Assembly (NCBI GenBank): GCA_947591605.1
Contig: CANQDF010000002.1
Span: forward strand, 62,001-126,000
DNA from: an uncultured Clostridia bacterium
GTDB lineage: Bacteria; Bacillota; Clostridia; Lachnospirales; CAG-274
Direction: 5' to 3'
DNA: 64,000 nt
The notes under the pieces are model-generated. The model did not search any database. It worked only from the letters and a program-made list of their open reading frames with translations, and had not been told where the DNA came from. The position numbers and the translations under genes were made by a program. How positions within the stretch are numbered: the first letter of the stretch is position 1; every line of letters starts with the position of its first letter. This document shows positions 7,023 to 15,574 of the stretch, piece after piece.

Positions 7023-8177
7023 TCAGTTTAAAATACGTCTTGCGCCCACATAGTTGTTTGCGGAATATCCCTCGTTGAGGTTTGATATGCAAACACCTCT
7101 GTTGCCGCCGTCGGTAGAATGAATGTACTGACCGTTGCCTATGTACATACCCACATGGGATATTGAAGAATTTCCGCCTGTGTTGAAGAACACAAGGTCA
7201 CCGGGCAGCAGCTCTGCCTTTGAGTTTACGGCAGTGCCGTTGCTGTACTGATCTCTGGAGCTTCTGTTTATGGTTATGCCGTTGTTTTTGAAAATACTGT
7301 ATGTAAAGCCGGAGCAGTCAACACCTGAGGTAAGGCTTGTGCCGCCGTACACATAAGGTGTGCCGATGTACTGTTTTGCATAGGCAATTATCTGTGATGC
7401 TTTTGTGGATGCGGATGCCGACTGTGATGCGGCAGGCACTGCATTGGCAGGCTTTGTACCGTTTTTAAGGGTAATAAACTCGCTTTTTACATAGCCTGTA
7501 TGACCGTCGTCGTCGCCTACCTTGATCCAACCGTCCGCATAATCGTACACGCTAAGGTTGTAGCCCTTGTGCAGTGACGCCACAACAGCGGAATCGGTAG
7601 AGTTTGATGCACGCAGGTTAAGGCTGCCGTCGCAGTTTACCACTGCATATACACCCGGGTTTGAAGCCGATGAAGCAGGTGTTGCAAGGGCTGCGCTTGT
7701 GCCGTCAAGATATTTGAGCATTGTGCCGTTTACATAGCTTTTGTAAACATATGCCTTGGCGCCGTTGTAGTCCACAACATACCAGTCGCCCGAGGTACCC
7801 GTCACATTGAGCAGGTCGCCTGTGTTGGCTTTGCCGACAACCTCTGCCGATGTGGAAGGCTCCTTGCGTATATTTACGTTTGTCCCGTTTACGGAGCCCT
7901 CAGCCTGCTGTACCTTAACAAACTGGCTTGTAACATATGCGGTGCCTACGTTTGGTGCGGAAATACGAAACCATCCGTCAAGATCCGCAAGTATGGTTAT
8001 CTCCTCGCCGTTTTCGGCTGTGGAAAGCACATATGCCTCGGTTGAATTTGAGGCACGCATATTGACATCCGTACCTGTAATGGTACCCGTTGCTGCGGCA
8101 AATACAGGTGAACTTAAGCTTGAAGCAACCATTAAGCCGAGTGCAGCAGCCGTGAACCTTTTACTGAATAAAGACAT
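7023..8177 (-). CDS. Secreted SH3b-repeat NlpC/P60 peptidoglycan endopeptidase
   Basis: 384 residues. A signal peptide ending at VFAA (about residue 28) is followed by three bacterial SH3 domains (about 32-90, 95-152, 175-240), each with the NMRAS/NIRKEPS/NLRAS start typical of cell-wall-targeting SH3b. The C-terminal NlpC/P60 domain (about 262-384) has the catalytic Cys in GVDCSGF (about 288) and His in ISHVGMYIGNG (about 340), with a third polar residue in YIHST. Such enzymes cleave gamma-D-Glu-diamino acid bonds in stem peptides during growth or separation. It is transcribed alone from a strong promoter with a 5' UTR of about 135 nt and divergently from ftsH. No terminator is seen before the small-RNA promoter. 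Confidence 0.93.
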   Translation of the reverse strand: MSLFSKRFTAAALGLMVASSLSSPVFAAATGTITGTDVNMRASNSTEAYVLSTAENGEEITILADLDGWFRISAPNVGTAYVTSQFVKVQQAEGSVNGTNVNIRKEPSTSAEVVGKANTGDLLNVTGTSGDWYVVDYNGAKAYVYKSYVNGTMLKYLDGTSAALATPASSASNPGVYAVVNCDGSLNLRASNSTDSAVVASLHKGYNLSVYDYADGWIKVGDDDGHTGYVKSEFITLKNGTKPANAVPAASQSASASTKASQIIAYAKQYIGTPYVYGGTSLTSGVDCSGFTYSIFKNNGITINRSSRDQYSNGTAVNSKAELLPGDLVFFNTGGNSSISHVGMYIGNGQYIHSTDGGNRGVCISNLNEGYSANNYVGARRILN

Positions 8178-8320
8178 TTAAAAGATCTCCTTTGTTGTTT
8201 TATAAATAACCGTCTTGGATAATTAAAAGTGAAATACAAAATATGAAGCAATACGGGATATTGTGTATGAAAAATACATAATTTCCGAAAATGTAAATTG
8301 TTACGAATTGTTACGGCTTA

Positions 8321-8349
8321 ATTTTACGATAATCCCTGTAAAAAGTCAA
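8321..8349 (-). promoter_or_regulatory. Promoter of the nlpC/P60 gene
   Basis: Minus-strand TTGACT (8344-8349), 17-bp spacer, TAAAAT (8321-8326). This leaves a leader of about 135 nt. I looked for a c-di-AMP (ydaO) riboswitch, common for such genes, and did not see one. Confidence 0.7.
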
Positions 8350-8430
8350 TCCTTATTTTTCAAAATTCACAATTTTGTAACATTTTATGTGACAAAATGC
8401 TTACAATTTACGAAATCTTGTGCTATTTGC

Positions 8431-8459
8431 TTGCAAAAACCCCTGTAAAGGATTAAAAT
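8431..8459 (+). promoter_or_regulatory. Promoter of ftsH-luxS
   Basis: TTGCAA (8431-8436), 17-bp spacer, TAAAAT (8454-8459). It accounts for the rest of the 366-bp divergent gap between the nlpC and ftsH genes, which is otherwise AT-rich and shows nothing else. Confidence 0.6.
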
Positions 8460-8543
8460 ATATAGGAATAAATAAATGCTGCACTGCGATTTAAGCCTTT
8501 TTTGAAGCATTTACCATACGCAGGGCAGCCCGGAGGAAAATAT

Positions 8544-10502
8544 ATGAATGACAACAATATAAATAACACAGGCGGTGAAAATAAACCGCCAAGCAGCGAC
8601 AAACGCTTGTTTTTTACCGTAATAGCCATAGCCCTGCTTGCAACCTTTGCGTTTCATCTGCTGGACTTCGGGGTGAAGTCCAGGAGCCGCACCGAGATAA
8701 AATACAGCGAGTTTGTGGATATGGTAAAGGCGGGCGAGGTAGACGAGGTAGAGATAGGCTCGGGCAGCATAACCATATATCCCGCAGACAGCGGCAAGGA
8801 TAAAAATACCTATCCAAGCCTTCCGCTTATGCCGAGCGGCACCGTTACCTACTATACCGGATATATACAAAACGACGAGCTCATACCCCTGCTGGAGGAC
8901 AACGGCGTTAAATACTCCGCTCCCGTGCAGGAAAACTCAATGCTTGTGCTCATATTTATGGAGTGGATACTGCCCATGCTGTTTTTGGGTCTTATGTTCA
9001 CGCTTGTATGGCGCATGATAAGAAAGATGGGCGGCGGAGGCTTTATGGGCGTGGGCAAGTCCAACGCAAAAATATATATGCAGGAGGAAACAGGTGTTAC
9101 CTTTGAGGACGTTGCCGGACAGGACGAGGCAAAGGAGTCGCTCGAGGAGATAGTGGATTTTCTCCACCATCCCGACAAGTACGCAAGCATAGGTGCAAAG
9201 CAGCCAAAGGGCGCACTGCTCGTGGGCCCTCCCGGTACGGGCAAGACCCTGCTTGCCAGAGCCGTTGCGGGCGAGGCAAAGGTTACCTTTATGAGCATAA
9301 CGGGCTCCGATTTTGTGGAGATGTTTGTGGGCGTGGGTGCGTCCAGGGTGCGTGACCTCTTCAAACAGGCGCAGGAAAATGCCCCCTGTATAGTTTTTAT
9401 AGACGAGATAGACGCAATAGGCAAGAGCCGTGACAATACAATGGGCGGCAGCAATGACGAGAGGGAGCAGACCTTGAACCAGCTGCTCTCGGAGATGGAC
9501 GGCTTTGACAGCTCCACTGCAATAGTGGTGCTTGCCGCCACCAACCGCCCCGAGGTTTTGGATAAGGCGCTTTTAAGGCCCGGACGCTTTGACAGGCGCA
9601 TTATAGTGGAAAAGCCCGATCTGCCCGGCAGGGAAAAGATACTCAGGGTACACGCCAAAAAGGTAAAGCTGGGCAGCGATGTCGATTTTAAAAAGATAGC
9701 GCTTGCAACCGGCGGTGCGGCAGGCGCCGACCTTGCAAATATGGTAAACGAGGCGGCACTGCGTGCCGTAAGGCTCGGCCGTGACGAGGTAATACAGGAG
9801 GACCTCATGGAGGCTGTTGAGGTGGTTATTGCCGGCAAGGAAAAAAAGGACAGGATAATGTCCGAGAACGAAAGACGCATTGTTGCCTTCCATGAGATAG
9901 GTCATGCCCTTGCAGCCGCCAAGCAGAAGAACACACAGCCCGTGCAGAAGATAACTATCGTGCCCCGTACTATGGGTTCGCTCGGCTATACCATGCAGAT
10001 GCCCGAGGAGGAAAAGTATCTTATGACAAAGGACGAGATGCTTGCGGAGATCGTAATTCTGCTTGCAGGCAGAAGTGCCGAGGAGGAGATGTTCGGCTCC
10101 GTAACCACGGGTGCCGCAAACGATATAGAGCGTGCAACGGAGTACGCAAGGAACATGATAAGCATATACGGCATGAGCGATACCTTTGATATGATGGCGC
10201 TTGAAAGCATGCAGAACAGATACCTTGACGGCAGACCCGTAAGCAGCTGCGGCGATATGACCATAGCACAGCTTGACAAGGAGGTTTTGGAGCTTATAAA
10301 GACCTGCCATCAAAAGGCACGCAATATAATAAAGGAAAACAGGCAGGCGCTGGAAAAGCTCAGTGAGTACCTTATAGAAAAGGAAACAATAACAGGCGAG
10401 GAGTTTATGCAAATACTTGCCGAAGCGGAGGGCGCAGATCCCTCGGACGACGACAATGCGGCAGACAGTAAAATAAACACAGCGGAGGATAATAAGTTAT
10501 GA
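8544..10502 (+). CDS. ftsH: ATP-dependent zinc metalloprotease FtsH
   Basis: 652 residues from ATG 8544, chosen because CGGAGGAAAA precedes it; an upstream ATG at 8502 has no ribosome binding site. Order: TM helix (about 20-40), small extracytoplasmic domain, second TM helix (about 132-156), then AAA+ module with Walker A GPPGTGKT (about 228-235), Walker B IVFIDEIDAIG and the second region of homology with ATNRPEVLDKALLRPGRFDR, and the M41 protease with zinc motif HEIGH (about 450). The hexamer degrades membrane and unstable cytosolic proteins. Its stop overlaps the luxS start (ATGA), implying translational coupling. The acidic C-terminal tail is typical. Confidence 0.97.
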   Translation: MNDNNINNTGGENKPPSSDKRLFFTVIAIALLATFAFHLLDFGVKSRSRTEIKYSEFVDMVKAGEVDEVEIGSGSITIYPADSGKDKNTYPSLPLMPSGTVTYYTGYIQNDELIPLLEDNGVKYSAPVQENSMLVLIFMEWILPMLFLGLMFTLVWRMIRKMGGGGFMGVGKSNAKIYMQEETGVTFEDVAGQDEAKESLEEIVDFLHHPDKYASIGAKQPKGALLVGPPGTGKTLLARAVAGEAKVTFMSITGSDFVEMFVGVGASRVRDLFKQAQENAPCIVFIDEIDAIGKSRDNTMGGSNDEREQTLNQLLSEMDGFDSSTAIVVLAATNRPEVLDKALLRPGRFDRRIIVEKPDLPGREKILRVHAKKVKLGSDVDFKKIALATGGAAGADLANMVNEAALRAVRLGRDEVIQEDLMEAVEVVIAGKEKKDRIMSENERRIVAFHEIGHALAAAKQKNTQPVQKITIVPRTMGSLGYTMQMPEEEKYLMTKDEMLAEIVILLAGRSAEEEMFGSVTTGAANDIERATEYARNMISIYGMSDTFDMMALESMQNRYLDGRPVSSCGDMTIAQLDKEVLELIKTCHQKARNIIKENRQALEKLSEYLIEKETITGEEFMQILAEAEGADPSDDDNAADSKINTAEDNKL

Positions 10503-10969
10503 AGGTAGCAAGCTTTACAATAGACCACGAAAGGCTTTTAAAGGGCATTTACGTTTCCCGCAGGGATACAATAGGCAGGGAAACGGTAACAACATTTGAT
10601 GTAAGGATAAAAAGACCCAATATCGAGCCGCCCGTAGAGGTGTCGGCAATGCACACTCTGGAGCATCTTATAGCGGTATACCTAAGAGAGAGCGAGCACA
10701 GCGATAAAATTGTTTATGTGGGGCCTATGGGCTGCCGCACGGGCATGTATATCATATTCAAGGGCGATCTGGAGCCCGAGGACGTGCTAGAACCCATAAA
10801 AAAGGCTTTTGAGTATGTGGTAAGCTTTACGGGTGCCGTGCCTGCCGCCACACCCAAGGAATGCGGCAATTATCTTGACCACAACCTTGCAATAGCACAG
10901 TACGAGAGCAGGATATACCTTGAAACGCTCAACAATATGAAGCGTGAAAATATGGTCTATCCCGAATAA
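10499..10969 (+). CDS. luxS: S-ribosylhomocysteine lyase LuxS
   Basis: 156 residues, the normal LuxS length. It splits S-ribosylhomocysteine to homocysteine and DPD, the AI-2 precursor, in the activated methyl cycle. Visible hallmarks: zinc-ligand HTLEH (about 52-56), catalytic-Cys motif GCRTGMY (about 78-84) and the later zinc Cys in PKECGNYLDHN (about 122). Its start overlaps the ftsH stop by 4 bp (ATGA), so it is translated from the ftsH mRNA. The partner Pfs nucleosidase is not in this window. Pairing with ftsH rather than methionine-cycle genes is somewhat unusual. Confidence 0.96.
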   Translation: MKVASFTIDHERLLKGIYVSRRDTIGRETVTTFDVRIKRPNIEPPVEVSAMHTLEHLIAVYLRESEHSDKIVYVGPMGCRTGMYIIFKGDLEPEDVLEPIKKAFEYVVSFTGAVPAATPKECGNYLDHNLAIAQYESRIYLETLNNMKRENMVYPE

Positions 10970-10993
10970 GGGCAGGTCAATTAAATATTGAGA

Positions 10994-11022
10994 TTGATTA
11001 TATCTTGATTTAAGTGTATAAT
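10994..11022 (+). promoter_or_regulatory. Promoter of asp23-recG
   Basis: TTGATT (10994-10999), 17-bp spacer, TATAAT (11017-11022). Confidence 0.65.
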
Positions 11023-11058
11023 TGTATAGGATAAAAATATATCAAGGAGGACATAAAA

Positions 11059-11424
11059 ATGGGTGCGGTTATAAAAAACGGACTTGGCAGCATAGCAATA
11101 GACAACAAGGCAATAGCTCAGACAGCGGCTCTGGCTGCACTGGACATTGACGGTATTGCGGGCATATCCTTAAAAAGGCGCAAGGGCGGCAGGGTCGTTA
11201 TGCTTGACAAGGAATCGCTTTCAAAGGGCGTCAGCGTGGATTTTGACGATAAGGGCGTTAAAATAGGGCTCCATTTAACGGTGGACTACGGCACGGATAT
11301 ACCTGCCGCTGCGGCAGCTGTCGGCTCGGAAGTAAAAAAGGTGACCGAGGAGGCAACAGGGCTTACCGTTTGTGCGGTAAACATCTATATAGAGGGTATC
11401 AGAACAGCCAAGCAGGGTGAATGA
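11059..11424 (+). CDS. Asp23/Gls24 family envelope stress response protein
   Basis: 121 residues, ATG behind AAGGAGG. The sequence has the Asp23 pattern: GSIAIDNKAIAQTAALAALDIDGIAGI near the N terminus and VKKVTEEATGLTVCAVNIYIEGI at the C terminus. It is cytoplasmic and small, and family members accumulate under the membrane or in response to alkaline or envelope stress (YloU in B. subtilis). In many Firmicutes the order is yloU-yloV(DAK-like)-recG. Here the yloV-like gene is missing and recG follows directly, so either the DAK gene has been lost or moved. It shares the promoter at 10994-11022 with recG. Confidence 0.88.
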   Translation: MGAVIKNGLGSIAIDNKAIAQTAALAALDIDGIAGISLKRRKGGRVVMLDKESLSKGVSVDFDDKGVKIGLHLTVDYGTDIPAAAAAVGSEVKKVTEEATGLTVCAVNIYIEGIRTAKQGE

Positions 11425-11425
11425 T

Positions 11426-13486
11426 ATGGTTTTGTCCGACCCTGTTACAAAGATAAAAAATATAGGCGGGGAGCGGGAAAAGCTCCTCGCCTCGCTTAAT
11501 ATACACACTGTTGGAGATCTGCTGGAGTACTTTCCCCGCAGCTATGACGACAGGAGCAGCGTGACAACAATATCCCGCCTTGCGGAGGGCGAGGACAACA
11601 CTTTTATTGCGAGGGCTGTTTCCGATGCCAAGGTAATGCGCATTAAAAAGCTTACCGTAACAAAGCTGCTGCTCGGCGACGGTACGGGCAATATAGAGGC
11701 GGTATGGTACAATCAGCCCTATATGAAAAATGCCCTTAAGGACGGGCAGGATTATATTTTTACGGGCAGGGTAAATAAAAAGTACTCACGCCTTCAGGTG
11801 GATTCGCCCGAGTTTGAGGCGGTAAACCCCGACGGACAGCCTGTTTCGGGCGGCAGGATAGTACCTGTTTACTCTACGGTAAAGCGCCTCTCGCAAAAGG
11901 TGCTGCGCCGCCTTATAAAAACCGTTCTGGAGGATACGGAGCTGCTCTGCGGCGAGTTTTTGCCTACGGATACGGTAAACAAATATAAGCTTTGCAGCCG
12001 CAGCTTTGCAATAAACAACATACACTTTCCCACAGATGACGAGAGCTTTTTTAAGGCAAGGCACAGACTGGTTTTTGAAGAGCTTTTTCTTTTGCAGATA
12101 AAGCTTTTGCAGCTTAAAGGCACCGTGCAGGCAAAGCCTGCCTCCGTAGTGATCAAGGCGCTTGATTATGAGCCGCTTACAGAGAGGCTTGCCTTTCCGC
12201 TTACGGGCGCACAAAGACGGGCGGTAAACGATATATGTGCCGATTTTTCAAGCGGCAGCGTTATGAACAGGCTTATACAGGGTGATGTGGGCTGCGGCAA
12301 GACCGCAGTTGCAATGACAGCCGCCTATATAGCCGTAAAAAACGGATACCAGACGGCGCTTATGGCGCCTACGGACGTGCTCGCTCTGCAGCATTACAAA
12401 AGCTTTTGCAATATCTTCGGGGAGCTTGGCATAAGGTGCTCTCTGCTTACCTCATCTCTTAAAAAAAAGGAAAAGCAGGCGGTATATGCCGATATTGAAA
12501 ACGGGGATACCGATATAATAATAGGCACCCATGCCCTTATACAGGCGGCTGTGCGCTTTAAGCGGCTGGGGCTTGTAATTACGGACGAGCAGCACCGCTT
12601 CGGCGTGCGTCAGCGCTCGGTACTGACCGAAAAAGGGGATAATCCGCATGCGCTCGTTATGACGGCAACACCCATACCACGCACCCTTGCGCTCATACTC
12701 TACGGCGATCTGGATATATCCGTAATAGACGAGCTGCCTCCAGGCAGGGAGCATATAGATACGTTTGCGGTGCATACAAGCTATTATCCCCGTGTATACG
12801 GCTTTATACGCAGGCAGATAGAGGAGGAGGGCAGGCAGGCATACATAGTATGCTCGGCAATAGAGGAGAACGAAAAAACGGAGCTGAGGGCTGTAGAGGA
12901 GTACACCGCACAGCTTACGGACGGCGCCTTTAAGGGGCTTAATGTGGCAATGCTGCACGGCAAAATGAAGCCCGACCTCAAGCAGGAGATAATGGACGGC
13001 TTTGCCGCAGGCAAAATTGACGTACTGGTTTCCACCACGGTAATAGAGGTAGGCATAAACGTGCCCAACGCCACCGTAATGCTTATAGAAAATGCGGAAA
13101 GATTTGGGCTGTCGGCTCTCCATCAGCTCAGAGGGCGTGTAGGCAGGGGCGGCGGCAAAAGCTTTTGTATACTGGTGAGCGAAACAAAAAACAAGGTAGC
13201 TCTTGAAAGGCTAAAAACCATGTGCTCCACAAACGACGGCTTTGTTATTTCGGAAAAGGACTTGTCGCTGCGTGGGCCCGGGGATTTTTTCGGTACAAGG
13301 CAGCACGGTCTGCCCGAAATGAAAATTGCAAACCTTTACAAGGATATAGATATATTAAAGCTTGTGCAGCAGGCAAGCACGGAGCTGTACAGGCGTGACC
13401 CGGAGCTTGAGCTGCCCTGCAACGCTGCTCTTAGAAAAAAAATAGAGGATATTTTTGAAAACGGCAGCGAAAAAATTTGCCTGTAG
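11426..13486 (+). CDS. recG: ATP-dependent DNA helicase RecG
   Basis: 686 residues. The preferred start is ATG 11426 because AGGG at 11414-11417 is then well spaced; a GTG at 11417 would overlap it. The N-terminal wedge/OB domain has the replication-fork motif region DLLEYFPRSYDDRS and TVKLLLGDGTG-like strands. The helicase core has Walker A GDVGCGKT (about 285), DEQHRFGVRQR (about 386), MTATPIPRT and QLRGRVGRGG, all diagnostic of RecG. It reverses stalled forks and processes Holliday junctions. It starts two bases after the asp23 stop codon. A long inverted repeat follows the stop. Confidence 0.96.
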   Translation: MVLSDPVTKIKNIGGEREKLLASLNIHTVGDLLEYFPRSYDDRSSVTTISRLAEGEDNTFIARAVSDAKVMRIKKLTVTKLLLGDGTGNIEAVWYNQPYMKNALKDGQDYIFTGRVNKKYSRLQVDSPEFEAVNPDGQPVSGGRIVPVYSTVKRLSQKVLRRLIKTVLEDTELLCGEFLPTDTVNKYKLCSRSFAINNIHFPTDDESFFKARHRLVFEELFLLQIKLLQLKGTVQAKPASVVIKALDYEPLTERLAFPLTGAQRRAVNDICADFSSGSVMNRLIQGDVGCGKTAVAMTAAYIAVKNGYQTALMAPTDVLALQHYKSFCNIFGELGIRCSLLTSSLKKKEKQAVYADIENGDTDIIIGTHALIQAAVRFKRLGLVITDEQHRFGVRQRSVLTEKGDNPHALVMTATPIPRTLALILYGDLDISVIDELPPGREHIDTFAVHTSYYPRVYGFIRRQIEEEGRQAYIVCSAIEENEKTELRAVEEYTAQLTDGAFKGLNVAMLHGKMKPDLKQEIMDGFAAGKIDVLVSTTVIEVGINVPNATVMLIENAERFGLSALHQLRGRVGRGGGKSFCILVSETKNKVALERLKTMCSTNDGFVISEKDLSLRGPGDFFGTRQHGLPEMKIANLYKDIDILKLVQQASTELYRRDPELELPCNAALRKKIEDIFENGSEKICL

Positions 13487-13565
13487 CCCATGGGGGCAGA
13501 TGTTTTATCCCGATTACGGACGTAAAATATCTGCCCCGACGGGCTGTTTAAGCAGTTTTTTTTAA
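13485..13565 (+). terminator. Long hairpin terminator after recG
   Basis: AGCCC..GGGGGCAGAT.TTTTA pairs with TAAAATATCTGCCCC..GGGCT, a long interrupted stem, followed by GTTTAAGCAG and a run of eight T. Confidence 0.75.
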
Positions 13566-13571
13566 AAGGTA

Positions 13572-13600
13572 TTGACAAATACATATTTTGGTTGTATAAT
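13572..13600 (+). promoter_or_regulatory. Strong promoter of the tRNA genes
   Basis: A perfect sigma-A promoter: TTGACA (13572-13577), 17 bp, TATAAT (13595-13600). It lies 30 bp before tRNA-Phe. Confidence 0.9.
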
Positions 13601-13630
13601 ATTTGTTGTTTCCTTAAGCGGAACCGATGT

Positions 13631-13703
<73 letters not shown>

Positions 13704-13779
13704 TTGTATTTTCTGCCTGTCGGGCAGGCTCGGTTTCGTTTTGGGATGAGATATTTTAAATATATTTACCTATTTTTTT

Positions 13780-13850
13780 GCGGGTGTGGTTCAATGGTAG
13801 AACATCAGCCTTCCAAGCTGAGGACGTGGGTTCGATTCCCATCACCCGCT
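13780..13850 (+). tRNA. tRNA-Gly (TCC)
   Basis: 71 nt with acceptor GCGGGTG/CACCCGC, D-arm, anticodon TCC at 13812-13814 and T-arm GGGTTCGATTCCC. CCA is not encoded. It lies 76 bp after tRNA-Phe on the same transcript. Confidence 0.97.
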
Positions 13851-13903
13851 TTTTTTGTTTATATAATTACGGTATTGTTTTGATCTTATGCAGGGTGATT
13901 ATC

Positions 13904-14746
13904 ATGTCAAAAATTGTGGCAATGCTTTTGGGGCTTGAGGAGCTCACGGGCATATTTAAAATTATCTACAATATAGTGCTTTGCATTGTAATAGCCGTCT
14001 TGTGCATGGCTGCAATAAAGCTTATACAAAAAGCAATAAAACGCAGCTTTGCGGCAGGCACACGCTTTAACCCGGGCAAATCCGCCACAATGAGTACGGT
14101 TTGCTGCAGTGTTGCAAAGTACGCAGTGTACTTTTTTATGCTCTGCTTTGTGCTGTCGGTATGGGGCATAAACCCTGCCTCCCTGCTTGCCATAGGCGGT
14201 GTTGCCTCCGTTGCGGTGGGCTTGGGCGCACAGTCTGTGATACAGGATATATTTGCAGGCATATTTATACTTACGGAGGATCAGTTTGGCGTGGGCGACA
14301 CGGTGCGTATTGAGGGCTGTCAGGGCACGGTGGAAAGCATAGGTATGCGTACTACACGTCTGAGGAGCCCCGACGGAGATGTATATATAATACCGAACGG
14401 ACAGATAAAAATAGTTACCAATATGAGCAAGGGCTTTAACCGTGCCGTGGTGGATATAGGCATAGCCTACAGCGAGAGCATTGACAGGGTGACGGAGCTG
14501 CTCAAAGCGGAGCTTGAAAGGATATATAAGGAGGGCGTTGTGCCGGGTATGCTGGATCGTCCACAGGTGCTTGGTGTGGAGGAGCTTGGAGAAAGCAGCA
14601 TTGTCATACGGGTAAGAGCAGACTGCGCCATCGGAGAAAACTGGAATGTGGAAAGAGAGCTGCGCAGGCTAATAAAAAATGCCTTTGACAGAGAGGGCAT
14701 AGAGATACCGTTTCCTCAGCAGGTGGTACATATTACAAAGGATTGA
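13904..14746 (+). CDS. Small-conductance mechanosensitive channel, MscS family
   Basis: 280 residues from ATG 13904 (AGGGTGAT upstream). The longer open frame to 13778 runs through tRNA-Gly and is not coding. Three hydrophobic helices occupy about 15-115. The pore-lining helix has the Gly/Ala pattern GGVASVAVGLGAQSVIQDIFAGIFIL, followed by the beta domain (VGDTVRIEGCQGTVESIGMRTTRLRSPDGDVYIIPNGQI) and the C-terminal alpha/beta domain. MscS heptamers release solutes on hypo-osmotic shock. A DUF951 gene follows closely, as is common in Firmicutes. Confidence 0.94.
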   Translation: MSKIVAMLLGLEELTGIFKIIYNIVLCIVIAVLCMAAIKLIQKAIKRSFAAGTRFNPGKSATMSTVCCSVAKYAVYFFMLCFVLSVWGINPASLLAIGGVASVAVGLGAQSVIQDIFAGIFILTEDQFGVGDTVRIEGCQGTVESIGMRTTRLRSPDGDVYIIPNGQIKIVTNMSKGFNRAVVDIGIAYSESIDRVTELLKAELERIYKEGVVPGMLDRPQVLGVEELGESSIVIRVRADCAIGENWNVERELRRLIKNAFDREGIEIPFPQQVVHITKD

Positions 14747-14761
14747 AGCAAGGAGGACAAA

Positions 14762-14947
14762 ATGGATATACGGGTAGGCGATACGCTTGTTATGAAAAAA
14801 AAGCACCCCTGCGGATCAAACCGTTGGGAGGTGCTGAGGATAGGAGCGGATTTCCGCATACAGTGCTGCGGCTGCGGGCATCTTGTAATGCTGCCCCGAC
14901 CCAAGCTTGAAAAGAATATTAAGGTTGTGGAGAGAGCCGAGCAATAA
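14762..14947 (+). CDS. DUF951 small protein
   Basis: A 61-residue basic protein behind AAGGAGGACAAA. The sequence pattern VGDTLVMKKKHPCGSN..EVLRIGADFRIQCCGCGHLVMLPR is the DUF951 signature. The invariant HPCG and CxGC cysteines suggest a small metal- or nucleic-acid-binding fold. Function is unknown; family members are usually beside mscS, parB or ychF near the origin. It lies 15 bp after mscS and is probably co-transcribed. Confidence 0.9.
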   Translation: MDIRVGDTLVMKKKHPCGSNRWEVLRIGADFRIQCCGCGHLVMLPRPKLEKNIKVVERAEQ

Positions 14948-15574
14948 ATATGATATTGTTACTTTTCTCGTAGAAAAGTAACAATAAATTCCACAAGCTT
15001 TTAAGCTTGAAAACCCCGTAAGCAGGGCACTGTACCTATTTTCTTAAAAACATTAATTTTGTTGCGAAGTAAACCAACATATAAGCTAAACTCAAACTGA
15101 ACCCTGCAAAGCTTACATTACTTTATTTCTGAAATTATTTTGTTAAACTTTGCATTTTGTTGCGAAGCAAACCTACATATAAGCTAAACTCAAACTGAAC
15201 GCTACAAAAAACACTTCAAAAAATATGTAGCCGCCTATGTCCCACAGGCGGCGTTTAACATATTTTTTAGAAGTGTACATATTGACGGGGTTCTTAGGGG
15301 CGGTACTTAGAGCCCCTTGTGAACCCGAAAAAAGTAATCGGGCGCCCGCAGGGCGTTTTTGCCGCAGGCAAAAATTCTTTTAAGCCGTGCCCCGCGCTTC
15401 GGAAGTAGCGGCGCTCAGTGGAACGAACAGGGGTACCCTGTTCGCTTACGGGCTACGCCCGTAAGTTCCTCTGTGCTTACTTTTCCCGGGGAAAAGTAAG
15501 TTAAAAAAAATTTTTTGCGGTTTTTTTAAAAACCCACGCATAGCTTAATCATATTAAGCTATACAATATATAAT
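14948..15574. repeat. Intergenic hairpin island with no gene
   Basis: 627 bp with no credible coding frame. It contains at least eight inverted repeats: 14955-14985, a large stem at 15211-15276 with inner CCGCCT/AGGCGG, GGGGTTC..GAACCC (about 15287-15326), TTTTTGC/GCAAAAA (about 15356-15374), GAACAGGG/CCCTGTTC, CTTACGGGC/GCCCGTAAG and 15476-15500. It also holds a direct repeat of about 54 bp (15057-15110 and 15155-15208). The outermost palindromes share the TTACTTTTC/GAAAAGTAA core. Confidence 0.7.

Noticed and set aside
8178..8543. c-di-AMP (ydaO) riboswitch upstream of the NlpC/P60 gene
   Set aside because: I looked because it is common for such genes but saw none of its conserved helices; only a promoter and plain leader.
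8852..9880. 342-residue open frame antisense to ftsH
   Set aside because: Ser-rich shadow of conserved FtsH codons, with no start signals.
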